From positions 42,805,176-42,869,175 of the forward strand of contig NC_080046.1 of NCBI RefSeq assembly GCF_012489685.1: a DNA stretch of 64,000 bases, read 5' to 3'. The DNA comes from Lotus japonicus (taxonomy: Eukaryota > Streptophyta > Magnoliopsida > Fabales > Fabaceae). The notes under the pieces were generated by a model. The model was not told where the DNA came from, did no database searches, and saw nothing but the letters and a program-made list of their open reading frames with translations. This document shows, one piece after another, positions 1-9,807 of this stretch. Position 1 is the first letter of the stretch, and each line of letters opens with the position of its first letter. The translations under genes were made by a program, and so were the position numbers.

Positions 1-829
1 ATTTTGGCTTAATGCTACTAGGGGCTACATTTCCTAAAATTTTGTATTGCCTTAAAATGGGTTTTTAAATGCTTTAGTCCTAATCTTATTTCTCTTTTTT
101 TGGCATTGAATTCAGAAATATAGAAACAAGCATTTTATTTGATGGATAGGCGATTGAAGCGTATTAGAATTCAACTTAAGTCAAAGTGTCTAACTCTTCC
201 CTAAAGAGCACATGGGTGAGGAATGCTCTACTTATATAAGGACTTGTTGTTTCCACATCTTTAAGACAGGCTCGTGCACCATCTTAGAATTCATGTTAGG
301 CTCTTGTACAATCTTAGAATTCATGTTAGACCTAACTCTACTTGAACATTTAGCTTAGAGGTAAAGGTTGCTTTAATATTTATAAACACTTGTTTGGTCG
401 TATCTCTAGTAAATGTGGGACTTCTAACAAAGTGGGAGGGGCATGATATATGTCTTGATAACCTTTTTATCATGTGGGAACTGAATTTGGTAGATACCTT
501 TGAATTGTAGTACATCACATAACTTTGGAAGATATTATTGTCATCATGTGTTAGCTTGTTAGGATGTTAGTTTAGGGATTATCTTGTAACTGTTGAAAAG
601 CAATGTTGACTTGGGTTAAAGCACCCTTATGCTTCCATCCAATAAAATGTTGGCCATTCAAAAAAATAACATAAACTTTGTAAAATGTACTAGATAGGAA
701 ACTGATACATCATACATCTTGCTGACATGTAAGAAAAGGCAAAGACCAAAAACAAACTACTTAGTTATTTAAGGGGGCATCCAATGCTAATGCAGCAAAT
801 GAAGGTGGAGTTGATTCCCAAGAGTTCCT
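1..829. other. Intergenic, no gene recognised
   Basis: This is AT-rich DNA. The short open frames here show no domain, signal peptide or codon pattern that I can support. No repeat boundary was recognised. Confidence 0.5.
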
Positions 830-1240
830 TCAAGCCACTGCAAAATGAAGAAAAATCATGAGTAACCAAACACTATGATGCCAAAAACAGAAGTCTAAGT
901 TGTATTCATTTCAGGCATAAGAATAGGATTGTTGATTACCTTTGCATTGACGTGGTGTTTTGAGACCACATTTACGGGGTAATGCCAAAGCATTTGTGGG
1001 GTTGATTCCAACTGAAGGTAGGAGAGACTTGTATCCACAAAGGCAAGTCAAGTTGGCATGTCTGATAACTGCACAGCATTTTTCCTTTGGTTTTGGAGGG
1101 TATTTGCCAGTAATTGCTTCTCGGCATAAATCTAGTTGTTTAGGTGAGTCAATGCCACATAATGAAACAGCTTTTTGGGCACCCCCTAACAACAAGGCAA
1201 CGAGCAATGTTGTTGCCACTAGCCAATGCACCTTTGCCAT
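830..1240 (-). CDS. DIR1-like non-specific lipid-transfer protein, two exons
   Basis: The product is a small secreted protein of the 8-cysteine lipid-transfer family, closest in look to DIR1-type proteins that bind lipids in the apoplast and act in systemic defence signalling. The role is inferred from the family. Residues 1-26 form a signal peptide with a Leu/Ala core. The cysteines fall at 28, 39, 55, 56, 66, 68, 91 and 99, which is the C..C..CC..CxC..C..C pattern. A PPKPK stretch at 48-52 recalls the proline-rich segment of DIR1. Exon 1 is 940-1240. A good donor (AAAG/GTAATC) follows the last cysteine codon, and an acceptor (TTTTGCAG) at 838-845 leads into exon 2 (830-837), which adds Val-Ala and a stop, giving 102 residues. 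Reading through the donor would give 109 residues with a tail of no family character, so the spliced model is preferred. Confidence 0.85.
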
Positions 1241-2029
1241 ACTCTCCTCCTTAACTAGGTTACTTAGTAAGAAGCTAAGTCAAGTGTGTCATTCTCAGTT
1301 TTAGCCAGAATGTTAATTTAAAGTGGAATAGTGGAGTCTAGAGTAGTGTTGGAATATTATTTTGTGTTAGCTTCACTTACTTTAAGGAGTGTCATGTGAA
1401 TCCACTCTGTCTCTGTAGATGTTCACGGGATTGATATATAGATAACAACAATTAAGGATGGGATCTTGACCACAACAAAACAAACATTAAGCCGGCCAAT
1501 TTTTGCTAGTAAACAAAAATGGTTCATGTAGCCAATTGAAAAAGGCATGAATCTCTTTAGTATAACAACTTTGATATATTCACATTCTATTTTTCTTATA
1601 TCTCATTTTTGCTCAATTTTTTTCTTTTTATAATAACTTTGAATCTCTTTTGTTTCTATCACATTACTCATCATGTCTCTCACTCCGACCTTTTATTATT
1701 ATTATCTCTATTGGATGTTTTGTGGATGGAATGAATGTGAAGATATATTTTTTCTTAGTTTAATTGTTGATATATATTAAGCCTAAAGCATAGTATGTCA
1801 ATGTCTTTTCAACAATTTGAATCTCTACCTCCATTTTTCCTTTCTTTTTTTGTCAACTATCCCTATCCAGTACCGACAAAGGTTGAAGGAAAGTTTTACC
1901 AAAACGTTAAAAGACATGTTATGAGTACATGGTAATATGTTATACTCTATTGTAGGAGTGTTGGGCTACATGACAATATGAGAGAAAAGTTTGTGTAATA
2001 TAAATGAGAATGTTAATATGGATGAGTGG
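1241..2029. other. Intergenic, upstream of the lipid-transfer gene
   Basis: The DNA is AT-rich and should contain the promoter of the minus-strand lipid-transfer gene. A TATA-like string (CTATATATCA on the minus strand, near 1433-1442) lies about 190 bases before the start codon, too far to assign with confidence. Nothing else was recognised. Confidence 0.35.
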
Positions 2030-2352
2030 GAACACTGGAAAGGATAAAATACGCAATAAGCGGGTTAGAGAAGATATTGGAGTGATGCCTATTGTGGAGA
2101 AGCTTACATAAAACTGGTTAAAGTAGTATGAACATGTACAAAGAACACCTGTGAAGACACCGATGAGAAGGGTTGATAATATGGTCTTTAGTCCTGCTAA
2201 GAGCAGTAGAGGGCATTGGAAGACATCGTTAAAAATGGTTTCATTATTAATAGCAGCCCTCATAATTTAGTTTTTATCAAGCTCAATAATGTAGCATGAT
2301 TCATAGAGCCAACCTCACTTAGTGAGATAAGACTTTCGTTGTTGTTGTTGTA
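2030..2352 (+). mobile_element. LINE (non-LTR retrotransposon) 3' tail, decayed
   Basis: Read from 2049 on the plus strand, the frame gives a stretch resembling the C-terminal end of plant LINE reverse-transcriptase proteins (RNKRVREDIGV, then VEKL, YEHVQRTPV and RRVDNMV). It is broken by stop codons. About 100 bases on comes CACTTAGTGAGATAAGACTT followed by a GTT/TTG microsatellite, the usual 3' end of this LINE group in dicots. Only the last 300 or so bases remain, as expected for 5'-truncated insertion. Target duplications were not determined. Confidence 0.7.
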
Positions 2353-3529
2353 TCTCTATCCTATTATCCTATGAGAAGAATTTTATTAATTGGACCGCAT
2401 ACCTTGTATTTTTAAGATGCATAGCATTCATGTCTTGCAGTCCATCGAGTTGCACCACAAATATTAAAAATAAACGAAAGTGACTTTTGTACCATGACAA
2501 CATTTATAATATATTTAGATCAACTTACCTATCCTTCATAATGAATTTCGACATTCATATGTTAATTACATGAGCTTCTTCTCAAAATTAACTTTATTTT
2601 TATGACCTTCCGGAAACGTAACTCCAAATAAGTGGAGAAGGAGGAGAGTCGTACTATAGGAATTTGTTTGATTTTGGCTAACAAAATAAAAAGGGGGACA
2701 AAATTGGATAACGTAGTCTACGAGGTTGTGGTGCCATTCTTAAACCAAACCAAAAGCACTTCGATAACCGTTTTTATGATCTCAGTGGAGATTTATAAAA
2801 TAATACACATGTATTTTTATTGAAGAAAAACACTATAGGCATCGAACTTAATCTACTTTTTCTCAGAAATCTTATATGTGCATCTATCAAGCTGCATTTC
2901 ATTAACTACTCATAAATGGCAAGAGCCAAGTTTGACGGATACATCAGTTTCTTTCCTATTGTCAGCATTATACAAGTGTCAGAATACCCACAGGTCATTC
3001 TAACCTACACGTTAAGTTAGACAACAAAACACAACCTAAAAGCACAATGCCACGCCCAAAATGAAAGTTGTCCCTGCATCTTCATTCTGCTAATAACTTA
3101 TAAACATAAACTAAAGACACAAATTAATCAGTCAAATTACAGAACCATATTAACATGCAGTCAGGATCAGCTCGTACTGTACTGGAATTAACACCACAGA
3201 TCTGTCACTGCAACCAAAAGACAATATTCATCAATTCTATGAATAATAAATATCATTTGGAAATGAAAAAAAAAAAAACCGAATGGAGTATTTTCAGTTA
3301 ACACCATGCAAAATACAAGTAACAAGTGGTTCCATTCCATTCTGATTGATAATATTATCCTGAAATATAAACAAAATACTGCAGATGCAAAGATTCAACA
3401 GCATCATAGACAATAATAAGTCTAGCAAATTATGGAAGAGATTCTGAAAAAAAAAAGAGCACTGCATTGGTTTTGGAGGACAAATTTGTTGTATGTGTAA
3501 ACTATACTAACCATAGAATGCTGTCAGCA
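2353..3529. other. Intergenic, including probable 3' UTR of the SWIB gene
   Basis: The region lies between the LINE tail and the stop codon of the SWIB gene. It is AT-rich. The part nearest 3530 (roughly 3000-3529) is probably the 3' untranslated region of that minus-strand gene. The 63-codon open frame at 2632-2823 has no recognisable feature. Confidence 0.4.
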
Positions 3530-6052
3530 TCATGATCTCCTAAAAATATGATGACGGCCCAAAACTTCTGGTATCCCCAATGCTGAAATGCTTTCGCAGC
3601 CAAAGATCTCCTGAAGCTTTGCATCGCACATAATTGCCATAGGATTCACAGGATCCTAGGAATATAGAAGGGTTGTGTAAGTCAACGTGTTCCAACAAAG
3701 TTCACAATACATGATTCATTATCCATAATTCCATATAATCACATCACTCAAATTTTTTCTTTTCCAAACTAATTGTGGGAAAAATTAAACTACTCGGATT
3801 GCTCTTCTCCCTGCTAATCTTGTATAACCATACTTGCCTTCAAATCCATTAGCACAGAAGCTAGAATACACGTCTGTTTGTGCTCAGAGTAAAAAAATAG
3901 TAACTTCCTAATGTGCCTAATATTAGAGCACTACAATCAAATTAGACTGACAAAAGAACTAAGATATCAAGCTTTGGTCCTAGATTTAATTGTGTTAGGT
4001 AAAACAGAAAATTATTACCATGCAAATGCAACAAAATACTAGTCAATAAACTAAAATGTTCAAGCAGAAAAGACCAACATGTTTGGAGTGGTAAAACTGG
4101 AAGAATAAACATAGAACTGTGACAGAGTTTAGTAGTTCAGAAATCTTCAACAGTTGAATTATATAGTGATCAATAATTATCATTATCATTGTATTTGACT
4201 TCAATGCGGCAGCACCAATGTGCATGAACTTCTTATAATTTTTAGCTCTCCTTAGCTTACCTCCAACTGCTTGACCTTAATGTACTCCCAGATACGCCTC
4301 AGAACCTCTGACTGTAGCATCTCCCTTCCAGTAACGCCAAAAAAGTTGGCAAGTGTATCAGATATTATCACAGAAGGAGCAGGTTCAGCACTTTTGGTTC
4401 CTGACTCCACATCTACCTTCTGCCTCTTTGGAGCAGGCTGTTCTGAAAGTGCCAAGAGATGAAGAAATCAGTCTAATGAAGAAAACTACAGTTCCCTAAA
4501 AAATCACCATAACCCAGATACCTACTGCTTGGTTCAAGGGCGATTATGTGTTTAGCTAGTAACTTATTCATCTTGAACATATCAGTACAATCCGTCTCAA
4601 ACACCACGCGCAGTTCATCATTGCAAATTATTTTCCTTTTGTTGCTAGGATCTTGGAGATTGTTTTTCCTTATGTAAGCCCAGAGTTGCTTTACGATCTA
4701 AACCAAGGCATTCCACACATCAGAAATCTTGCTGAAAACTATATTGAAATACGTAAAGGTAAACAAAAAACTTCAAAAATATTAGTACAAACCTCAGTCC
4801 TTGGCAATGCTGGCTGGCCAACAATGACCTGTAGTTCAGGTGAAACACCACAAAGTTTGTTGAGACCTCCAGGGCCACCTCTTCTCTTCGGCTTAGTTTG
4901 AGTACTGCAAGACAGAGAAACAAGAAGAATATTATAAATCCACATCACCAAACAACAATAGAAAACTCAACTGTAATTAGAAAGCAAAGTTTAACAGAGG
5001 AGTGCTAACAAAACTCTCTCTCACACCCTCTTCAAGTGTTGTTAATTGCAGATCGCGCAAAATAGTGGAAAGCCAAAATTACGCTGTCATATAGCGGATT
5101 GCGTTGCGGGCAATTGAGAAAGTTGCCAATGCGCGGCTGTTATTGATGGCTGAAACTCACCGGAAACTCGTCCGAGAAGCCTACTTAGAGTCGCCCAACA
5201 TATAAGAGAGAAAAAGATTCCAGGTCATCATCGATGGAGCATGGAGGAAGATGAGAGGATTTGTGTTTACGGGGTTTCGACGTAACTGAATCAGTGCCTC
5301 CCCGAATCCTTATGTAGAAAGTTTTAAAGGAAAAAATGCTCATGTGCAATCACGTGAGCCTGGTTTTTAATTGGGGGGAAAAGACTAACTTATTTCCACT
5401 ATATCCGCGATTCACCGCCACAGGCGCAATCTCGCCAATAGCATTTTCTACATTTTCCACTACGGCGACAAATAGACAAATAGACAACCGAAAAAATTCC
5501 TAACAGCATGTTGTCTTATTATACTACCGTGAACTTAACTGGCGACTATATATGTCTATGTTGCTGACATACATATCTGTTAATTCTAATTATTAACAGA
5601 TACATATCTGACTATAAAGGCTCCCACTTTCCCTCTCTGAGAATTTACTATTTATAGTGCTGGTTGATAGCTTACAATGAAGAAGAACATACCATATGTG
5701 TTTAGTGAACTTTAAAAATCGAGCAGAACGAGACGTCTTTTTAAAACATCACTTCATTGCAATCAACATAATCTCAGCCATTATGAGAATATTATGAGAA
5801 TACTACTCTAAGAACATTACCAACTTAGCATCATTTGATAAAACTGAATCTTAACATACCAAGACCTATCTTCAAAAAATTTCATTTTCCCCCCACACCC
5901 TAACTACTAGAAAACAACAAACACTAAGAAAATTATGGGCAAAAATAGAAACTACTGATTTAAGTAGCATTAATTAACAAATCCAGAGCCTCTTCTCTTC
6001 CTTCTATTTTACCTCACTTCTCATTCATGCAAACACTTCAGAATTTAAAATA

Positions 6053-6083
<31 letters not shown>

Positions 6084-6510
6084 TTCAAAAACCTAACCTA
6101 TCCTTGGGAGCTTCATTGCGAGGGACATGAGGCGGAGACGGAGGAGGAGGAGGAGCTTCAGTGCGAGCAGCCTCAGCGACAGCGGGAACAGGGTTGGAAG
6201 AGAAGGTCTGAAACGAGGAAGTGACAGGTCCATGGGGGTAATTAGGGTTTTGGTGAAGGGCAAAATGGTCTTTCGGAGGTGGTGGTTGGTGCTGATGGGG
6301 TTGTTGCCTCTGCGGCGGCGGTTGTTGTTGAGCGAGGAGGAGGTTGATCTGAGCGGCGATGAAATCGAGCTTGTGAGAGAGGTCGTGGCCGAGGTTGGTT
6401 TGAAGCTGGTGAAGCACTTGGTTGAGCGTGGTGAATGTTGGTCTTCTAGGGTTTGATTCTCGAAGGAGAGATTGCAATGCTTCCGATATTTCTTCCTCTG
6501 TAACCACCAT
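3530..6510 (-). CDS. DEK_C and double SWIB/MDM2 domain nuclear protein, five exons
   Basis: The exons on the minus strand are 6098-6510, 4793-4904, 4526-4697, 4261-4442 and 3530-3655. They join in phase to 334 residues ending at a TGA. Residues 1-59 are a DEK_C-like helical domain (MVVTEEEISEALQSLL start, DLSHKLDFI). Residues 60-140 are rich in Gln, Pro and His. The first SWIB domain (about 150-232) has GGLNKLCGVSPELQ, PRTEIVKQLWAYI and DMFKMNKLLAKHI. After a basic KRQK stretch the second SWIB domain runs from about 255 to the end (EVLRRIWEYIKVKQLEDP, then EIFGCESISALGIPEVLG). Plant members are chromatin-associated, related to the BAF60b/MDM2 fold. The exon 3 donor is A/GTAGGT rather than the one 3 bases later, because only that keeps exon 4 in frame. 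The start at 6510 was chosen over 6537 because the domain begins there. No break was seen. Confidence 0.9.
5037..5500. mobile_element. GC-richer island in SWIB intron 1, possible non-autonomous DNA transposon
   Basis: Inside the first intron a block near 5037-5500 is richer in CG dinucleotides than the AT-rich intron around it. TAGTGGAAA occurs near its left side, and its reverse complement occurs near its right side (TTTCCACTA), with GCGG-type words near both. This resembles the imperfect terminal inverted repeats of a small hAT-like element. Exact ends and a target duplication were not found, so the call is tentative. Confidence 0.25.
5567..5612. repeat. Imperfect inverted repeat in SWIB intron 1
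   Basis: ATCTGTTAAT at 5575-5584 is matched by its reverse complement ATTAACAGAT at 5592-5601, with ATACATATC-like words outside both arms. It could fold as a short hairpin. No function can be inferred. Confidence 0.55.
6049..6085. repeat. TA microsatellite and T-run at start of SWIB intron 1
   Basis: A run of about twelve TA units is followed by a run of T. It lies just inside the 5' end of intron 1 of the minus-strand SWIB gene, about 15 bases past the donor site. Its length is likely variable. Confidence 0.85.
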
Positions 6511-6536
6511 CGCAAGGAAACAGAAATTAACGGACA

Positions 6537-6620
6537 CTCTTTTCTCTCTCTCTCTCTCTCTCTCTTTCTGGTGTTGAGGTTGTCTGTCGTTTCTTCTCTC
6601 TCTCTCTCTCTCTGTCTCTA
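6537..6620. repeat. CT/GA microsatellites in SWIB 5' leader
   Basis: Two pure CT runs (near 6543-6566 and 6594-6613) lie 30-110 bases upstream of the SWIB start codon, so they read as GA runs in the transcript. GA/CT tracts are common in plant 5' leaders and core promoters. A regulatory role is an inference. Confidence 0.7.
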
Positions 6621-7395
6621 TGCCATGCTTACTTGCTCTTTCTCTCTCTTTCTATTCTATCTTCGTTTAGAAACAGAAAATGACAATCGTCTTACGAGGC
6701 TCAATTGTAGCTTGCCACGTGTTTTTTCTCCGAAGATTTCAAAGCTCATTGAAATTAAATCATAAACCTCTAATGTTTCAAAGTTTTATTTAGGGACTCT
6801 AATGTTAAACGGTTTGAGTTTTTTTTTCGTAAAGTTGGATAACACGTACTCAACTTGAACGATAGTTAAAGTGATAAGAGTTAGAAGATATATGAGTTGG
6901 TGGAGGAGGTTTAGGGGATCAATACCTTAAAGGTGTAATTTATCCGATATACCAAAAAAGTTGGATAACACCATTAGCATGAAGTTAGTTGATATCGTTG
7001 TAATAAGTGCAAGTAAGATAATGATAACTTTGAGCAGGTTATATTCGAAAACTTTAGTTCCCAAAACACACATAGAATGCTATTGGAATTTTAAAAATTC
7101 ACTAGTACATATTCATGTTATAGCTCGAGCCCCCTAATCCATAGGTGTGTATGACACATAATTCACATTCATCTCCTTCATTGTGAGTGGTGTGCCGGTA
7201 GTGACCTAAGGGGAATGTGGGGATCCCCTACCTGTGCTTGAATTGTTTGAGCAGTCTCACTAGTATGTGAGGTGGTATATATGCAACAGATGTACCTCGA
7301 GTACAGTGAAGGGATGGAATGGACATTGTTCTTTATGCCCAACATATATGGCTACAACATGACGGTGTTCACATCCATATCATCCAAATCAAGTT
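6621..7395. other. Intergenic, SWIB promoter side and host DNA left of the solo LTR
   Basis: The first part should carry the SWIB promoter. The rest is single-copy-looking AT-rich DNA. From 7363 on, the sequence is repeated after the N gap. A short open frame (about 7315-7433, plus) has no recognised homology. No other feature was seen. Confidence 0.4.
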
Positions 7396-8346
7396 TGTTG
7401 AGTATTATGGTTGGTGATTGGCTGGATTTTGCTTAAACAATGTGTTCAAGTATAGATGTGTAAATGTGATGTGTTAAACAACATGTGTTGTCTGATGTGC
7501 GACCATATGTTCTAGCATTGGGAGAAACATTATGCTACTAGTCGATGTGTGTTGTCGTGTTAGTTGTTCTGAAGATTGTTGTGATGATGCGCGTTCCAAG
7601 CTGTGAAAATCTTCTTAGTATTTGGTAGAATTAATCTAATTAGAGTAATAAGATTAATTTTGTGTGAACCAATTAAAGCTTGAAGATTTGGTTCTGTTTT
7701 GTTGTAATTGGAAGAAGATCTTTTCAAGATTCTTTCCAAGATTGTTGCATGGACTTTGTGACGCTCAGCACATTGAAGACAAGGCTCTGACAAGAATGTC
7801 TACTTAAGAAGATCAAGAAACCCTAGCTGCTGTGTGGATTATCAGTTGTGTTGCTTATGCTATTAGGGTTTACTTTGTGAGTCCATCTTGTGAGTTTTGT
7901 ATTCAACTCATATGTTGTCGTTCAAAACCTAAGCACTAAGTTGTCGTTATTTAGTTGAGTTGTAATCTCATCTTTATTGTATTATTGTGATTCAATCACT
8001 ATGGTGAGTGATTGAGACAAAGTGAGAGGGCTCTCATACTTAGGGGGAGTACTAAGTAGAAATACACTAAGTAGTTTTAGGTTGTAAGGCTTTGAGCAAT
8101 GAGTGTTCTTGTAAGACCGGGTATTCCTAAACTACTAATAGTGAATTTCCTTTCTTGAGTGAAAACCCTTTAAACGTAGGTGATGTTGCACTGAACTAGG
8201 TTACTAATTCCTTGTGTTTACTTGTTTTCTGTGTTTTATTTAATTAAGAGCAAAGTTAACCGTGATCGTTGTTGTTTATATGTTATGTTGTACACAATGT
8301 CTTGAACATTGTGTAAAACATCTGTCCTAGGTGAACGAGAATTTCA
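7396..8346 (+). mobile_element. Solo LTR, copia-like, 951 bp with 5-bp target duplication
   Basis: The block begins TGTTGAGTATT and ends GAGAATTTCA, so it has TG..CA ends. It is flanked by the perfect direct repeat AAGTT (7391-7395 and 8347-8351). The internal wording (AAACCCTAGC, GGGGGAGTACTAAGTAG, CCCTTTAAACGTAGGTG) is typical of plant copia LTRs. No primer-binding site follows and no coding region is attached, so this is a solo LTR left by recombination between the two LTRs of a lost element. Orientation is taken from the wording and is not certain. The equivalent block is at 26012-26961. Confidence 0.75.
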
Positions 8347-8541
8347 AAGTTGTCTATCACATACTAGAAGTGTCTTCCTCAAATAAATCCATTGGGCCGA
8401 CCTGAGTTTGTCCTCCGTTTAATTTGGTCTAACACCTCCGGAAAATGTACTTTGAAAATGCTCATAGATCCAGGCTTATTATATGAGCATATAAAATTAG
8501 CGATAAATCTAAGTTTGCAAAGCATGTTTTGGTTGGATTTA

Positions 8542-8568
8542 CTAGTGATATACCTGTGCGATGCACGG
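8542..8568 (-). mobile_element. Helitron-like 3' terminus (minus orientation)
   Basis: Read on the minus strand, a GC-rich imperfect hairpin (CCGTGC, loop, GCACAGG; 8553-8568) is followed 7 bases later by CTAG (8542-8545) and then T (8541). Plant Helitrons end in a short hairpin followed by CTRR and insert between A and T. The body would extend to the right. It would therefore have received the gypsy nest and would continue past 54903, where an RPA-like gene lies on the same strand. The 5' end was not found. The copy after the gap is at 27157-27183. Confidence 0.5.
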
Positions 8569-8666
8569 AAACTAAATCAATGATTTTATTTTAATTTTAT
8601 CAAATTTATCATACGATTTAATTAAGAAAATTTATGTAATCAAGATGAACAATCTATCACCCTAAT

Positions 8667-8949
8667 TGTTCTGGGAATGAACATTGAGGATAGGGATAGT
8701 ACCTAGAGAGTGGAAAATTGTGCTAGAGAGAGAATGAGAATGAGAGAGAGAATGCTGAATTTCATGTGTTAATTCATCAAATGAGCCAAAAGTCCCTTAC
8801 AATTGGTAACTACCTCCTATTTATAGAGTTTGGGTACTACCTATTGGGCCAATTGGGCCTCCGAAGCTGAGGCCCAACTTAAGGCCAAGCCCTCGCCTTG
8901 GGGCGAGCTACACACTGGGCGTTGCCCCTCTAGGGGCTCGCCCAATCCA
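8667..8949 (-). repeat. Gypsy 3' LTR, 283 bp
   Basis: It starts TGTTCTGGGAATGAACA and ends GCTCGCCCAATCCA on the plus strand, and it matches 54621-54903 closely, with only a few substitutions seen by eye. The target duplication CTAAT precedes it at 8662-8666. A TATAAATAG box lies inside on the minus strand. The copy after the gap is 27282-27564. Confidence 0.85.
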
Positions 8950-9588
8950 CTAGTCCACAAGACACCGAGCTCGAAGTATGAGAGCTAAGTGTGTCTTTTA
9001 AATGCCTTTACATGTACCCTATAGTACGCTGGGATCTAAGCTGCCAACATGGCTTGAGAAAAAATAAGTAAACTACGCTGCCAACATGGCGTAAGCAAAA
9101 AGAAACAAGCATTTTTTATCTTGGCGAACAACCCAAACCGGCAAGTCCACAAGTCCACAAGCGGCGAGAACGACCACTCCGAACTGGCGATTGGTTGGAG
9201 TAGGTGAGCGATCGTTCGCCGGCGAGAAAGGTGGCAGGCATTGATCATGTATTGATCACCCAAGTGTTGGCTGGCAACGTCCCTGGCGAGTGGCTAAACT
9301 TTAATGCTGGTATTACTTGTCAGGCGATGGCGTTTGGTTTCCATGGTGGCGAGGCCTTTCGCGCTTCCTCTTATTTTAAAAACCTTTCAAATCCCTACCT
9401 GCTCCACGTGATGCGTCAGTTACATCTGTTTTCCTCTTTCTCCGGAACCGTCACTTCACTTTTCATAACTGTCCCATCGTGCGCAGTAACTCCCCATTAC
9501 ACGCGACCCACTTCCCAAAAACCATCATGACTTCCAACCTTCCACACGCGTCCAACACGCGTCACCCTTCCAGCTTCCCCCCTTTTCC

Positions 9589-9596
9589 TATAAAAA
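9589..9596 (+). promoter_or_regulatory. TATA box for the gypsy antisense accessory gene
   Basis: TATAAAAA within CCTATAAAAACCC lies about 210 bases upstream of the ATG at 9808, on the strand opposite to gag-pol. The following leader is pyrimidine-rich, as in plant 5' leaders. This suggests the accessory gene has its own promoter. Confidence 0.55.
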
Positions 9597-9807
9597 CCCT
9601 TCTTCCCTACAATCATCCCTTTCCGAGACCTCTCTTCACTTCCCTAATCGCTTACCAAACTCCCTCTGCAAACTTCCGTTCTGGAGCCGTCGCTTATCAC
9701 CCTTTCCGCTACCCACTCTTCACATCCTTCTCCGGTGAGTCCTACTGCCCTTATCTCTGCATCATATATATACTCATCTTTTCTTTTTTCCCATTTCACT
9801 GTCTAAA

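Noticed and set aside
321..518. Small minus-strand frame of 65 codons
   Set aside because: No motif, no codon bias and no gene context.
960..1304. Plus-strand frame of 114 codons over the lipid-transfer gene
   Set aside because: It is the antisense shadow of a gene with a full 8-cysteine motif and signal peptide.
1940..2263. 107-codon minus-strand frame
   Set aside because: It is antisense to the recognisable LINE tail.
7560..7793. 77-codon minus-strand frame
   Set aside because: It lies inside the solo LTR, has no domain and is a chance frame.
8392..8583. 63-codon frame repeated after the gap
   Set aside because: It is repeated only because the locus is assembled twice, and it crosses the proposed Helitron end.
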